From positions 2,790,001 through 2,854,000 of the forward strand of contig OZ253559.1 in the NCBI GenBank assembly GCA_965262785.1: DNA of 64,000 nt. The letters run 5' to 3'. The translations under genes and the position numbers were made by a program. Under the pieces are notes generated by a model. It had not been told where the DNA came from, made no database searches, and saw only the letters and a list, made by a program, of their open reading frames with translations. Shown here piece after piece: positions 18,405 to 27,395 of the stretch; the first letter of the stretch is position 1, and the number at the start of each line of letters is the position of its first letter. Source of the stretch: G965218495 sp965262785 (GTDB taxonomy: Bacteria > Bacteroidota > Rhodothermia > Rhodothermales > Bin80).

Positions 18405-18708
18405 CGCTGGCACAACGCAAAACCCGCAGCTGTCTGGGCGCTCTGAGGCGCTGCACCGTGCCAAGATCGCCGCTTACGCGTGCAATCAGAGGATCCCTGC
18501 GGGATATCGTGCCCGGAAAGTCACTCCACGAGCCTGCCTACGCCCGAAAATCCGCGTGTGAGCACGCAATTGGGCCCACATTGGCATGCACCGTCCCATT
18601 TGCACCCACACACTCGACCCGAAGCCCAATCCATTGCCAAAAGATATCTACTTTGAGGGCCCATCTCGGCAGAAGCTGCCGAAACCCAACTTAAAAATGT
18701 GCAATCCC
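18405..18708 (+). other. Noncoding 3' segment of element copy 1
   Basis: Inverted, highly similar counterpart of 15481-15784, ending at the right tip of copy 1. Near the tip is a perfect hairpin TCGGCAG-AAG-CTGCCGA (18666-18682). Confidence 0.7.
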
Positions 18709-19022
18709 CGCTAAGCTTCCTCTGGCCCCGAAGAGGAACGGATTGTGTCCGCCGCAAGTGGTTTTCAGAACATAGCGGCCACCCAAATAGATTGTAGTGG
18801 CGCCACTGGAATGGAACAGCGGCAGCTAGAGCAAAGCAAGAAGAGGTCGCTATATGCAATATTGCTCGACCGGTTGAGGCAAGGCTGCCACCCGACTATT
18901 GAGATCTTTCAGTGCAGATTTTTGCTTGGACCAGGCGAGTGTTTGACATGCTGGCCCTTTCCACGTGGAGGGGGCGGCACGTTTCTTGCACGAGGAGTCT
19001 TACACCACAACGGAATCAAACA
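18709..19022. other. Intergenic, no gene recognised
   Basis: Starts with the probable worn target duplication of element copy 1 (CGCTAAG). No coding signal was recognised before the decayed lipoprotein frame at 19023. Confidence 0.5.
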
Positions 19023-19330
19023 ATGAGAGAGGCAGTGCTCGAGCGTGTAGTCGCTTTGTCGGGTGGACTGATCTTGGCACTTCTCTTGGTATGGGGCTGC
19101 AGTATGCCCATGGAGCAGATGGCTGCCGCCGCTGAATTTGAGCTCAGGGCCCTAGTCGACAACAAGGTCTGGCAACATCGGATACATTCACGGAAAAACT
19201 CGTGGAGGATCTGGAGAAAAGCATTGCGGAACGCTATGCTCCGGTGTCTGCGGGACCTTCTTGACGCCCGACGAAATACTCGGTTTGTTCTTCGGGGTGG
19301 CATTGCTTGCTTTTGAGTCAAGGTCGAGAG
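19023..19330 (+). pseudogene. Possible decayed small lipoprotein gene
   Basis: From ATG 19023 the product has a lipoprotein-like start (LSGGLILALLLVWGC) and then EFELRALVDNKVW. After that, plausible amphipathic sequence continues only in other frames: TFTEKLVEDLEKSIAERYAP in a second frame, then LTPDEILGLFFGVALLAFE in a third. This looks like one short gene with two frameshifts. No family recognised. Confidence 0.35.
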
Positions 19331-20292
19331 TCGAACACAGGTAAGCAGCGGCGGACTACAAAGCAGGCGGTGTTGGAGGTTTTGTGAACTGTTTGGAGAA
19401 GTTGCTCAATATTAAGAGGGTGCCTGGGTGGAAGTTACTGAGGACCATCCGAGGGCACATGCTGGGAGCTACAGCTCGATCATGAACGGTGCCGGGAAGC
19501 ACTTGGGAGCTGCAGGCTGCAGCATGTCCGTGGACAAGACCGCTACGAACCACAACGAAGGACTGACAGTCCTATTCAACGAGTAGGGGATGGCTGCGTA
19601 AGTAAGATTTCCGCCACGCGCAATTCAGCTGTAGCGCTACAACGAGATTTGGTGAACGATGCGCTACGCGGGCATGAGGAAGGACTGGTCCAAAAGACAG
19701 GGGAAATGCCTGTTCCGCCTTCGCCATGAGTTACATATCGTAGGCGCGGCAGATTGCTCGTTTGCCACTATTGAATGAAATCGCCAAACAAAGGCATCTT
19801 TTGATAGGGCAGGTTCGCGCCCGCGAATGGCCCGTACGCGCGCAACTGGGCCTGCCTTCGCTGCGCTGGCTACACCAACTTCAACCCGCTCAAATTCGGG
19901 GGTCCTTGACCGGGCACTACGACCTAATTGGCGGCAATACCCACGCGGACCTATGACACCGCCTGAAAGGCCGGCTAGCGGGCGTTGCGTTGCCTCGTCA
20001 AGTCCATACTGCTTTCACACGGGTGTTAGGCAAGCCGCGACTTCGGGTGCATTGCTGCACAAAGTCCAGTTGCAATTCGATCCCGCCGTCACGTACATAC
20101 ATTTCGTGCAGGATTGCGAGCCGCTGCGTAGTTTCCCCGATAGCCGATCATCCTAAACATGAATACAGCTGTCTGCATTCCGCCCAGAATCAAACCTAGC
20201 GGCACAAGATCGGCCTTTAGGAGTCTTATGAACATGGCCGCTAAACTTGGAGTGGAGGGCGTTACGCAAGGCAGTTAGCACCTTTACCAGCC
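19331..20292. other. Intergenic, no gene recognised
   Basis: About 960 bp upstream of the HU-like gene. Short frames only, none with recognisable content. It should contain the promoter of the HU-zinc ribbon-mod operon, but no convincing box was found. Confidence 0.5.
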
Positions 20293-20607
20293 GTGAAAAA
20301 GGATAACCACATCTGGACAAAGAAGGATCTCGTGAAGGCTGTTTCTGCTGGCAGCGGCCTAGACAGAGCTGATACTGAAACGGTCATTAATGGCTTCCTG
20401 TACATGATTAGCGAGGTCCTGAAGCAAGGCAAGCAGGTCGACCTTTGGCGATTCGGCTCGTTTCGGGTCCAGCACCGGGCAGCCCGCATGGGGCGCAATC
20501 CTGCCACCAATAGGGCAATGCAGATTCCGGCGCGAGTGGCACCGGTATTTCGGCCGTCGCGCGACCTGAAGGAAGCAGTGAACCGGGCGATGCAGGGGGA
20601 ATCATGA
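20293..20607 (+). CDS. HU/IHF-family DNA-binding protein
   Basis: A 104-residue histone-like protein starting with GTG. It shows the family plan: N-terminal helices (WTKKDLVKAVSAGSGLDRAD), the core LKQGKQVDLWRFGSFRV, the ARMGRNPATNRAMQIPA arm and the VAPVFRPSRDLKEAVN tail. These dimers bend DNA and help organise the nucleoid. It is the first gene of a tight plus-strand operon; its stop overlaps the ATG of the zinc-ribbon/TPR gene. Whether it is closer to HU or IHF cannot be told by eye. The linkage to mod genes is unusual. Confidence 0.88.
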   Translation: MKKDNHIWTKKDLVKAVSAGSGLDRADTETVINGFLYMISEVLKQGKQVDLWRFGSFRVQHRAARMGRNPATNRAMQIPARVAPVFRPSRDLKEAVNRAMQGES

Positions 20608-21656
20608 GTGGAAGCGCTCGGACGTGTGAAGAGTGTGGCGCCAGGATTGTTCATGGAGCAGAACGATGCACGCTTTGCGGATGGCGAGTAGGGGAGACGG
20701 ATCTGCACGTGGAAGAAGCCCTGGATGTCGAAGAGGAGCCTGTCTCCGCAGCGCAGGTACACAGTTTGCCAAACAAGCCGGTGTTCTGCAATGCGTGCGG
20801 ATGGAAGAACCCGCCTGAAGCGCGATACTGTTCGCAGTGTGGCGCGCAGCTGCAAATGATGGCACCCGGGCCTGGTGTCATTAAGGCCGCTCCGCCACCC
20901 CCGCCGCTGGAAACACCCAGGGCCAAGTCGCCCGCTCCGGCTGGCATGGTCAGCATTGTGGTTGGTGCCGCGGTCGCGTTGGTGGTCGCGCTCTTTCTCG
21001 TTACGTCCGTCAGCAAGAAAACGCATCCCGAAAGCGTAGAAGTGCTACCCGCCACGACTTCCTTGACTTCGGCGCCAGTGTCTGGCGCTCTGGCCGAGCA
21101 GATTGCCGTACTCGACGGGCAGATTCGAAGCGACACGGGCCTTGCGCGCACCACGCGCCAGCGCGAAAAAGCCTACCTGCTCATGCAGTCTGATCGTCCC
21201 GACCTGGCAGCCATGGAGTATCAGGCTGTGGCACAATCCACGGGTGTTCTGGAAGACTGGCGTATAGCGGGAGACCTCTTCTATGACTGGATGACCGGCG
21301 AAGAAGACGCGAGTCGTCGTGTACAGATTGCTGTCAATGCCGTGGCGGCCTACGAACAGGTTTTGGCGCTGGATCCAGACAACTTGGGCGTGCGCACAGA
21401 TCTTGCGACCGCGTACCTCAACACCGGCAGTCCCATGAAGGGCGTTACGGAAATCAAGCGGGTACTGGAAGCGGACTCCTTGCACCTGGATGCCAACTTC
21501 AACTACGGCCTGATGCTTTGGCGCATCGGGCGTAACGATCAGGCCGCCACGCAATTCGAAAAGGTAATGGATCTGGCAGGGGACCCATCCGAGCACTACA
21601 GCCGTGCAAGCGAGGCGCTGCGCACAATGACTATGCAGCAGGCGGGCACATTCTGA
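20604..21656 (+). CDS. Zinc-ribbon, single-TM, TPR protein
   Basis: A 350-residue protein with two N-terminal zinc ribbons (Cys8/11/22/25 and Cys62/65/76/79), a Pro-rich linker, one transmembrane helix (about 114-136, GMVSIVVGAAVALVVALFLV) and a C-terminal tetratricopeptide region (about 160-340, with AYEQVLALDPDNLGVRTDLA and NFNYGLMLWRIGRNDQAATQFEKV). The ribbons would be cytoplasmic and the TPR domain periplasmic. Its ATG overlaps the HU stop and its own stop overlaps the ModA start, so the four genes are translationally coupled. No specific function known; a scaffolding or assembly role is a guess from the TPRs. Confidence 0.8.
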   Translation: MSGSARTCEECGARIVHGAERCTLCGWRVGETDLHVEEALDVEEEPVSAAQVHSLPNKPVFCNACGWKNPPEARYCSQCGAQLQMMAPGPGVIKAAPPPPPLETPRAKSPAPAGMVSIVVGAAVALVVALFLVTSVSKKTHPESVEVLPATTSLTSAPVSGALAEQIAVLDGQIRSDTGLARTTRQREKAYLLMQSDRPDLAAMEYQAVAQSTGVLEDWRIAGDLFYDWMTGEEDASRRVQIAVNAVAAYEQVLALDPDNLGVRTDLATAYLNTGSPMKGVTEIKRVLEADSLHLDANFNYGLMLWRIGRNDQAATQFEKVMDLAGDPSEHYSRASEALRTMTMQQAGTF

Positions 21657-22408
21657 TGCGATGGGCTACTCTTGTCGCCTTGGCGATAGCGATAGCCGGC
21701 TGCGGAGAGGATACTCATCGGCCAGACGAAGTCATCGTGTTTGCAGCAGCGTCTTTAACCGACGCGCTCGTAGACATAACTGCGGCGTTCGAGAAAGCAC
21801 ATCCAAGCCAGCGGCTCGTGCTAAATGTCGGGGCGACGTCACTGATGGCAAGGCAGATAGAGCAGGGGGCACCAGCCGATGTATTCCTGTCGGCCAACGA
21901 GTCGTGGATGGACCTGCTGATCGCCCGCCACCGGATTCAGGGCGGCACACACGCTTTGGTCGGCAACCGACTTGTCATTGCAGGTGCACTTGATGCATCG
22001 CCCATTAACAGCCTGGAGTTGATCCAGCACTTTAGATACATTGCGTTGGCGGATCCCAGCCATGTGCCTGCCGGGCTTTATGCAAAAGAAGCGCTAGAAT
22101 GCATTGGGCTTTGGGAAGCAGTAGAGCCCAAAACGATTCCTATGCTCAATGTTCGCACAGCGCTCCTTTCCGTAACGACGGGGGCTGCAGAGATTGCAAT
22201 CGTGTACGCATCTGACCTGCGCGCAACGCGGCGAGCGCGGGTGCTGCTGGAGTGGCCGGCGGCGTGCGCTCCTGAAATCCGCTATTCTGCAGCACGCGTC
22301 CACGGCGCTCCGAATCCGAATGGCGCCGAGGCCTTCTTGGCCTTTGTAACAGATTCCTCGCGGATACCGGTCTGGGAGCACCACGGTTTTGTTGCACCCA
22401 ACCCATAG
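21656..22408 (+). CDS. modA: Molybdate ABC transporter substrate-binding lipoprotein ModA
   Basis: A 250-residue periplasmic binding protein with a lipoprotein signal (LAIAIAGC, Cys16), the FAAASLTDAL motif near residue 30 and NVGATSLMARQIEQGAPADV with FLSAN, typical of ModA oxyanion binding. It captures molybdate or tungstate for ModB. The start overlaps the previous stop by one base; ModB follows after 5 bp. No modC ATPase gene is present in the window, so the ATPase must be encoded elsewhere or lost. Confidence 0.9.
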   Translation: MRWATLVALAIAIAGCGEDTHRPDEVIVFAAASLTDALVDITAAFEKAHPSQRLVLNVGATSLMARQIEQGAPADVFLSANESWMDLLIARHRIQGGTHALVGNRLVIAGALDASPINSLELIQHFRYIALADPSHVPAGLYAKEALECIGLWEAVEPKTIPMLNVRTALLSVTTGAAEIAIVYASDLRATRRARVLLEWPAACAPEIRYSAARVHGAPNPNGAEAFLAFVTDSSRIPVWEHHGFVAPNP

Positions 22409-22413
22409 CATCC

Positions 22414-23091
22414 ATGCTGTCGCCTGCAGAGTGGGAAGTGGTCGCGCTGTCAGCGCAGGTAGCACTCTCGGCGGTTGGCATCAGCCTTCTGCCGGGCATC
22501 GTGATAGCCTACTGGCTGGCGAAGAGCCAGTCACCGGCGCGCTTTTTGGTAGAAAACCTTGTTCAGCTCCCGCTGATCCTGCCACCCGTAGTCACCGGCC
22601 TGCTACTGCTTATCGTCCTGGGCCCTGAGGGACCAGTTGGCGCGTGGGTTCTGCGCACGCTCGGCATACGGATTGCCTTTACGAGCCTGGGTGCCGCGAC
22701 AGCTGCGGGCCTATTGGCGTTTCCGCTTCTAGTGCAGACGCTTCGCGTCACCTTTGCACAGATCGACCCGGAATGGGAAGAAGCCGCGTACGTATACGGC
22801 GGCGGGCGCTGGTCTGCCTTCCGGCATGTGACAGTACCGCTGGCAGCACGGGGCATCGCCGCAGGTGTGGTGTTGGCCTTTGCGCGTGCTGTGGGTGAAT
22901 TTGGCGCAACGATCGTGTTTGCGGGCAACTTGCCTGGCCGAACGCGTACCATACCCCTGGCTATCTTTACCAGGATAAACCAGGTCGGCGGTGAAGCGGC
23001 TGCGATTCGACTCGTACTTGTTGCGGTGACGCTGTCCGTGCTAAGCCTGATCGTCCATGCGGTGCTGACCCGCCGCCTGCACCGAATGTAA
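22414..23091 (+). CDS. modB: Molybdate ABC transporter permease ModB
   Basis: A 225-residue inner-membrane permease with five or so membrane segments and the ModB/CysT signature ARAVGEFGATIVFAGNLPGR, which contains the EAA-loop neighbourhood that contacts ModC. LVQLPLILPPVVTGLLLLIV is an early membrane helix. It forms the channel for molybdate import with ModA. The expected ModC is not next to it; the following gene is a TPM-domain protein 18 bp downstream. Confidence 0.92.
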   Translation: MLSPAEWEVVALSAQVALSAVGISLLPGIVIAYWLAKSQSPARFLVENLVQLPLILPPVVTGLLLLIVLGPEGPVGAWVLRTLGIRIAFTSLGAATAAGLLAFPLLVQTLRVTFAQIDPEWEEAAYVYGGGRWSAFRHVTVPLAARGIAAGVVLAFARAVGEFGATIVFAGNLPGRTRTIPLAIFTRINQVGGEAAAIRLVLVAVTLSVLSLIVHAVLTRRLHRM

Positions 23092-23109
23092 CCATGCTAC
23101 TGCGTTGAA

Positions 23110-23766
23110 ATGAAAGGAGTCCTAACCGAGTCTGACCTTACCCGAATTCGCGAAGCCGTAGCCACGGCTGAGTCGATGACCTCGGGCGAAATCGTTCCGT
23201 ACATCGTGCGCCGATGTGACAGCTATGACGTGGCCGTCTGGCGCGCCGCTGGCATTGGGGCACTTGTGGCCTTTACGGTACTTACGCTGCTCGCACAGCT
23301 TTACAGCGGATGGGACGACGCATGGTGGCGTGCTGCCGCGTTTCAGACACTTGCGATGGCGACCGCTGGCGTGGCCATGGCGGCGCTGGCTGCCTTAGTA
23401 CCTTCGATCAAGCGCCTATTTGCCGGAAAGCGGCAGATAATTGGAAGCGTTCACAAGCGGGCTATGGCGTCTTTTGTAGAAAAAGAGATTTTCAACACGC
23501 GTGAGCGTACGGGCATTTTGCTCTTTGTATCGCTCTTTGAGCACCGGATTGAGGTGGTCGGCGACAAGGGGATCAGTGCCAAGGTTTCGCAAGGGGAATG
23601 GGCGTCCGTTGTGCGCTGCATCCGCGACGGCATCAAGGCCGGGAAGCTTGGAGACGGCCTCGTACAGGGCATCAATCAGTGCGGCGAGCTCTTGCAAAAG
23701 AGCGGTGTAGAAATCCGCCCGGACGACATCAACGAGCTTCCTGACGATGTCAGCTTCGAGGAATAG
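23110..23766 (+). CDS. TPM-domain membrane protein (COG3762-like)
   Basis: A 218-residue protein with an N-terminal segment beginning LTESDLTRIREAVATAE, two transmembrane helices (about 45-65 and 76-97) and a C-terminal TPM domain: RTGILLFVSLFEHRIEVVGD then IRDGIKAGKLGDGLVQGI. TPM domains occur in proteins often linked with LemA-type proteins; some act as phosphatases or membrane-protein quality-control factors. No LemA partner is seen. It is the last gene of the HU-mod operon. Function is uncertain. Confidence 0.75.
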   Translation: MKGVLTESDLTRIREAVATAESMTSGEIVPYIVRRCDSYDVAVWRAAGIGALVAFTVLTLLAQLYSGWDDAWWRAAAFQTLAMATAGVAMAALAALVPSIKRLFAGKRQIIGSVHKRAMASFVEKEIFNTRERTGILLFVSLFEHRIEVVGDKGISAKVSQGEWASVVRCIRDGIKAGKLGDGLVQGINQCGELLQKSGVEIRPDDINELPDDVSFEE

Positions 23767-23827
23767 CTGCCCTTTTCGGCGCGGCTTGCGGAGCAAGTAC
23801 ACTAAGACAGACTACTAAGGCTAGGCT

Positions 23828-26800
23828 TTGCGCAACATACAGCTGCGGCGCTTGGCCTGCTTTGGTCTCTTTATCCTGGCCGCTCACCCAGCCGCCAGCC
23901 AGGACCTGGGCGTTCATGTCGACACTCTTTCGGGTGCGCAGCCCTACGTGCTGCATTCCTTTATTCGCCCGGGAACAGAGGAATTCTATCATCAGGATCA
24001 GAGGCTCGGGCCCTCCGAGTATAAAATCGACTTCCGGTTTGGGCGACTCTGGGTGGAGGGGCTGACGGGCGCGGACACCGTCGTAGCGCATTACCGAACG
24101 TGGGGCTTGGCACTGCAGGACCAGTACGGGCGTGCGTTGGTGCGCGTGGAACCGCCCGAGACAGACTCCGCGGGTAAGGCCGCGCTTCCAGCACCGATAG
24201 CGCCGAGGAGGGAAGCGATTTCGCTGTCGCGAACAGGCAGTATAACCCGCGGCGTCTTGGCTGGAAACAACCGAGATGCCGTCATTGAGTCTGGACTGCG
24301 GCTGCAACTCGAGGGTACAGTCGCGGAGGATGTCCGCGTACAGGCCGTTTTGACCGACGAAAGCACGCCCATACTGCCTGAAGGAACGACGCAGCGCCTG
24401 AGCGAGCTGGACCGGGTGTACATCGAAATTGCCACCACTCAGGGGCTGGCCAGGCTTGGAGATTTTGCAGTTGACTACCAGGCTGGTGAATTCGCAAGGC
24501 TTGGGCGAAAGGTCCAGGGCATCGGCATTGCAGCCCAGCCTGCGATCAGCGGCGTGACGGGATCGGTGGAAGCCATGGGTGCTACCGCTCGGGGGATTTT
24601 TCGACGCGAGCAGGTGAGGCTGATCGATGGAGTCCAGGGGCCGTATCGCCTGACCGGTGAGCAAAATGAGCAGTTCATATTTATCGTTCCCGGCTCGGAA
24701 GAGGTGTTCCTGGACGGAAGACGGCTGCAGCGCGGACAGACTCATGATTACGTAATCGACTACGCTACGGGTGAAATCACCTTCACCGCCAATCGCCTCA
24801 TTCGCGACCGCGACCGGGTGGTGGTGGAGTTCCAGTATCGAACGACCGAGTTCACACGCACGCTCGTTGGTGCGGCGTCCGATGTGCGCTTTGGCCAGCG
24901 GCCCGAGGGTCCGGCGCGCGCCACCCTGGGTGCTACGTTTCTGCGGGAGGCCGATGGCCGGACGTTGAGCGAAGCCTTTGGGCTGACGGCAGACGATGAA
25001 GCACTGCTGGGCGCGGCCGGCGATTCTGCTGCGCAGCGGTCCGGCGCAGTGGTGGTGAACTTTGAAGCGGAAGCACCCTATGTGCAATATTCCCGGCGGG
25101 ACACTGTTGTTGGATCCGCTACTCATGAGATCTTTGCCGCTATCACGCGCGAGCCAACAGGGCCGGTGTTTCGCGTGAACTTTACGCGCGTAGGGGAGGG
25201 GCAGGGCAGCTACGTGCGCCAAGGACGCACCACCAACGGGCTGGTATACCAATGGCGGGGCCCTGGCCTAGGTGACCATGAGCCCGTGCGAATACTGCCA
25301 AAGCCGCGGCAGCAGCGCATGGTCGATCTGCGGGGCACAGTAGCCCCGGTGCGGCATCTGCAGCTGTTTGGCGAGTGGGCCCAGTCGCTCTACGACCGGA
25401 ATCGGCTTTCGACGTTGCACAAAGGCGATGACTCGGGTCTTGCGTACACGGGCGGCATGCGCCTGACGCCGCTCCATGTGGGCCTGGGCACGGTGGCTCT
25501 TAGCGCCCATCGCCGCTACGTCGGCACTGGATTCGCATCGTTCAGCCGCATCAGGCCGGTGGAGATCGAGCGGCTGTGGCTCCTCAACTCGCAGCAGACT
25601 TCCGCTACGCGAAGCAGTATCACGGCCGAACATGAAACTGTTGATGAGGCCGTCCTAAGCTGGGAAGCTACGGAGCAATCCAGCCTGGTCTTCACCGCAG
25701 GTCAGATCGCCATGGGGGAACGGTTTAAAGCGCAGCGCAAGGAGGCATCGATGATGTTGGATGAAGCGCGATGGCCTCACATGCGATACCACGTCATACA
25801 CATCCGGAGTCAGGATGGTGGGCGCCTGGAAGATGGCATGTGGCTGCGCCAGGATGGCCGCCTGTCGGTGCCTTTCTTTGGGAAACAGCTGGTGCCACAA
25901 ATCCGGCTGAAACAGGCGCTGCGTACGCTTCATCCCGTTGGTTCCGACAGCCTTGTGGCGCGATCCGAGTCCTATATCCGGGTAATTCCAAGTGTCGCTT
26001 GGCGTGTACCGATTGGAGATGTAGGCTCGACCATCGATGTACGCACAAACAGTCGTGTCAAGGGTGGCAGGCTCCAGAAATTCAACCAGTCAGTTACCTG
26101 GGATATGCATTTTGATCTGAAGCCCTACAAGACGCTCACCATGGAAGGACGGGTAGGGGTACGCCATCGGAATCACCGCAAGGCATTCGTTTCGGATCAA
26201 CGGCCCGCCGAACAGCGATCAGCGGTGGTGCGCTGGTCCGGACACCTGCGGCCTTGGCAGCGGGCTCTGCAGATGCACTGGTTCTATGAGGCCTTGTCAG
26301 AGCGTACGCCATCTCTGCAGGAGATCTATATCCGCACCGGTCCAGAGCTCGGTGAATACGTGTGGGTTGATGCCAACGGCAACGGCGTTATAGAGCTGGA
26401 CGAGTTTTTGCCTGAAGCCACACCAGATGAAGGAAACTACGTACGCACCCTCATCCCGTCCGATTCCCTGCAGTCCGTGACGGGCTTGCAGGCCCGGTTT
26501 TCGCTCGACGTGGATCCTGCACGCCTTTGGCGCGATGCAGGCACTGGCTGGCAGCGCGCACTACGAAAGGTATCCATGCGGACCATGGTCAACGTCCAGG
26601 AAAAGAGCCGCAACCCGGCGGTCTCCGACATCTACCTCTTGCGACTCGGCACCTTTCGGAGTCCTGTGCACACGCTCAAGGGGCTCTTGGTGGTGCAGCA
26701 GGATCTCTTTTTGTTCAGGGGTACGCCGCGCTATGGAGTTGACCTGTCGTACCGGCACGTGCGAGGGCTGAGCGAACTTGCGGCCGGCACCGAGTCGCGC

Positions 26801-27322
26801 GCCGCTGATGAGTACCGCGGAGAGGCGCGCATGAAAATCACAGACAAGTGGGGCGCAGCGTTGGCGGTTTCCAGCGGAACGCGGCGCACAACAAGTGAGT
26901 CGTTTACTTCACGCAACTACGACATCGAAACACAGGCGATAGCGCCAGAGCTGATCTACAGCGCTTCGCCAAACCTCCAGGTCTCGCTGGCAGCTTCCCA
27001 TGCCCGGAAGGCGGCCGCTGGGACGCGCGGGTCGCTGTGGAAGGTGCCTATAGACGTGCGGTACGCCCGCCCGCGCAAGTTTAACGTTACTGGGCGCCTG
27101 GAGGCGGCATCGGTTGTGATTCGGGGAGCGCCCAACGCGAGAGGACTAGCATACTTCGAGCTAACCGACGGCCGCGGCGAAGGCACTTCATTCATCTGGG
27201 CGCTGTCATCCTGGTTCCAGCTGAGCAGAGTCCTGAGGGCCACGCTGTCCTACAACGGGCGGAGCCCGCAGGACGCACCTACCATCCATGTCGTCCGCAT
27301 GCAGCTGAGCGCGGTTTTCTAG
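23828..27322 (+). CDS. Large outer-membrane beta-barrel-type protein, unknown function
   Basis: A 1,164-residue protein from TTG at 23828, the only start giving a signal peptide (LACFGLFILAAHPAASQ). The first 350 residues are beta-sandwich-like, including SGLRLQLEGTVAEDVRVQAV and LTDESTPILPEGTTQRLSEL, then repeats of the form DYVIDYATGEITFTANRLI. The remaining 800 residues alternate hydrophobic and charged strands ending in VVRMQLSAVF, as in a large barrel. I have seen this organisation in Rhodothermales and related phyla, always as an uncharacterised protein. A short loop DANGNGVIELDEF looks like a calcium-binding motif. It begins 62 bp after the TPM gene and may share its transcript. Confidence 0.7.
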   Translation: MRNIQLRRLACFGLFILAAHPAASQDLGVHVDTLSGAQPYVLHSFIRPGTEEFYHQDQRLGPSEYKIDFRFGRLWVEGLTGADTVVAHYRTWGLALQDQYGRALVRVEPPETDSAGKAALPAPIAPRREAISLSRTGSITRGVLAGNNRDAVIESGLRLQLEGTVAEDVRVQAVLTDESTPILPEGTTQRLSELDRVYIEIATTQGLARLGDFAVDYQAGEFARLGRKVQGIGIAAQPAISGVTGSVEAMGATARGIFRREQVRLIDGVQGPYRLTGEQNEQFIFIVPGSEEVFLDGRRLQRGQTHDYVIDYATGEITFTANRLIRDRDRVVVEFQYRTTEFTRTLVGAASDVRFGQRPEGPARATLGATFLREADGRTLSEAFGLTADDEALLGAAGDSAAQRSGAVVVNFEAEAPYVQYSRRDTVVGSATHEIFAAITREPTGPVFRVNFTRVGEGQGSYVRQGRTTNGLVYQWRGPGLGDHEPVRILPKPRQQRMVDLRGTVAPVRHLQLFGEWAQSLYDRNRLSTLHKGDDSGLAYTGGMRLTPLHVGLGTVALSAHRRYVGTGFASFSRIRPVEIERLWLLNSQQTSATRSSITAEHETVDEAVLSWEATEQSSLVFTAGQIAMGERFKAQRKEASMMLDEARWPHMRYHVIHIRSQDGGRLEDGMWLRQDGRLSVPFFGKQLVPQIRLKQALRTLHPVGSDSLVARSESYIRVIPSVAWRVPIGDVGSTIDVRTNSRVKGGRLQKFNQSVTWDMHFDLKPYKTLTMEGRVGVRHRNHRKAFVSDQRPAEQRSAVVRWSGHLRPWQRALQMHWFYEALSERTPSLQEIYIRTGPELGEYVWVDANGNGVIELDEFLPEATPDEGNYVRTLIPSDSLQSVTGLQARFSLDVDPARLWRDAGTGWQRALRKVSMRTMVNVQEKSRNPAVSDIYLLRLGTFRSPVHTLKGLLVVQQDLFLFRGTPRYGVDLSYRHVRGLSELAAGTESRAADEYRGEARMKITDKWGAALAVSSGTRRTTSESFTSRNYDIETQAIAPELIYSASPNLQVSLAASHARKAAAGTRGSLWKVPIDVRYARPRKFNVTGRLEAASVVIRGAPNARGLAYFELTDGRGEGTSFIWALSSWFQLSRVLRATLSYNGRSPQDAPTIHVVRMQLSAVF

Positions 27323-27343
27323 GCAACGGTCTGGACAGTCCAC

Positions 27344-27371
27344 TTGCTACGGAACAATTGCATATATTCTG
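27344..27371 (+). promoter_or_regulatory. Possible Bacteroidota-type promoter before the DUF305 gene
   Basis: TTG at 27344 and TATATTCTG from 27363, 19 bases apart, resemble the TTG / TAnnTTTG pattern of Bacteroidota vegetative promoters, about 30 bp before the ATG at 27396. Weak match, by eye only. Confidence 0.3.
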
Positions 27372-27395
27372 GCTGCAAAAATCGGCTACTGCGCT

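Larger units (their letters stand above)
13369..18708 (+). mobile_element. IS256/Mutator-type two-gene element, copy 1 (interrupted by copy 2)
   Basis: Tips GGGATCGCACAAA (13369) and the reverse complement of GGGATTGCACA (ending 18708) bound this copy. Removing the nested copy (15481-18146) and one 8-bp duplication leaves 2,666 bp, exactly the length of copy 2. Both flanks share CGCTAAG (13363-13369 and 18709-18715), the likely worn target duplication. It carries the dead-transposase gene intact and the active transposase gene split by copy 2. Confidence 0.9.

Noticed and set aside
23750..25252. 500-codon minus-strand open frame opposite the outer-membrane protein
   Set aside because: Opposite-strand shadow in GC-rich coding DNA; no signal, no family-like motifs, and the plus-strand protein is convincing.
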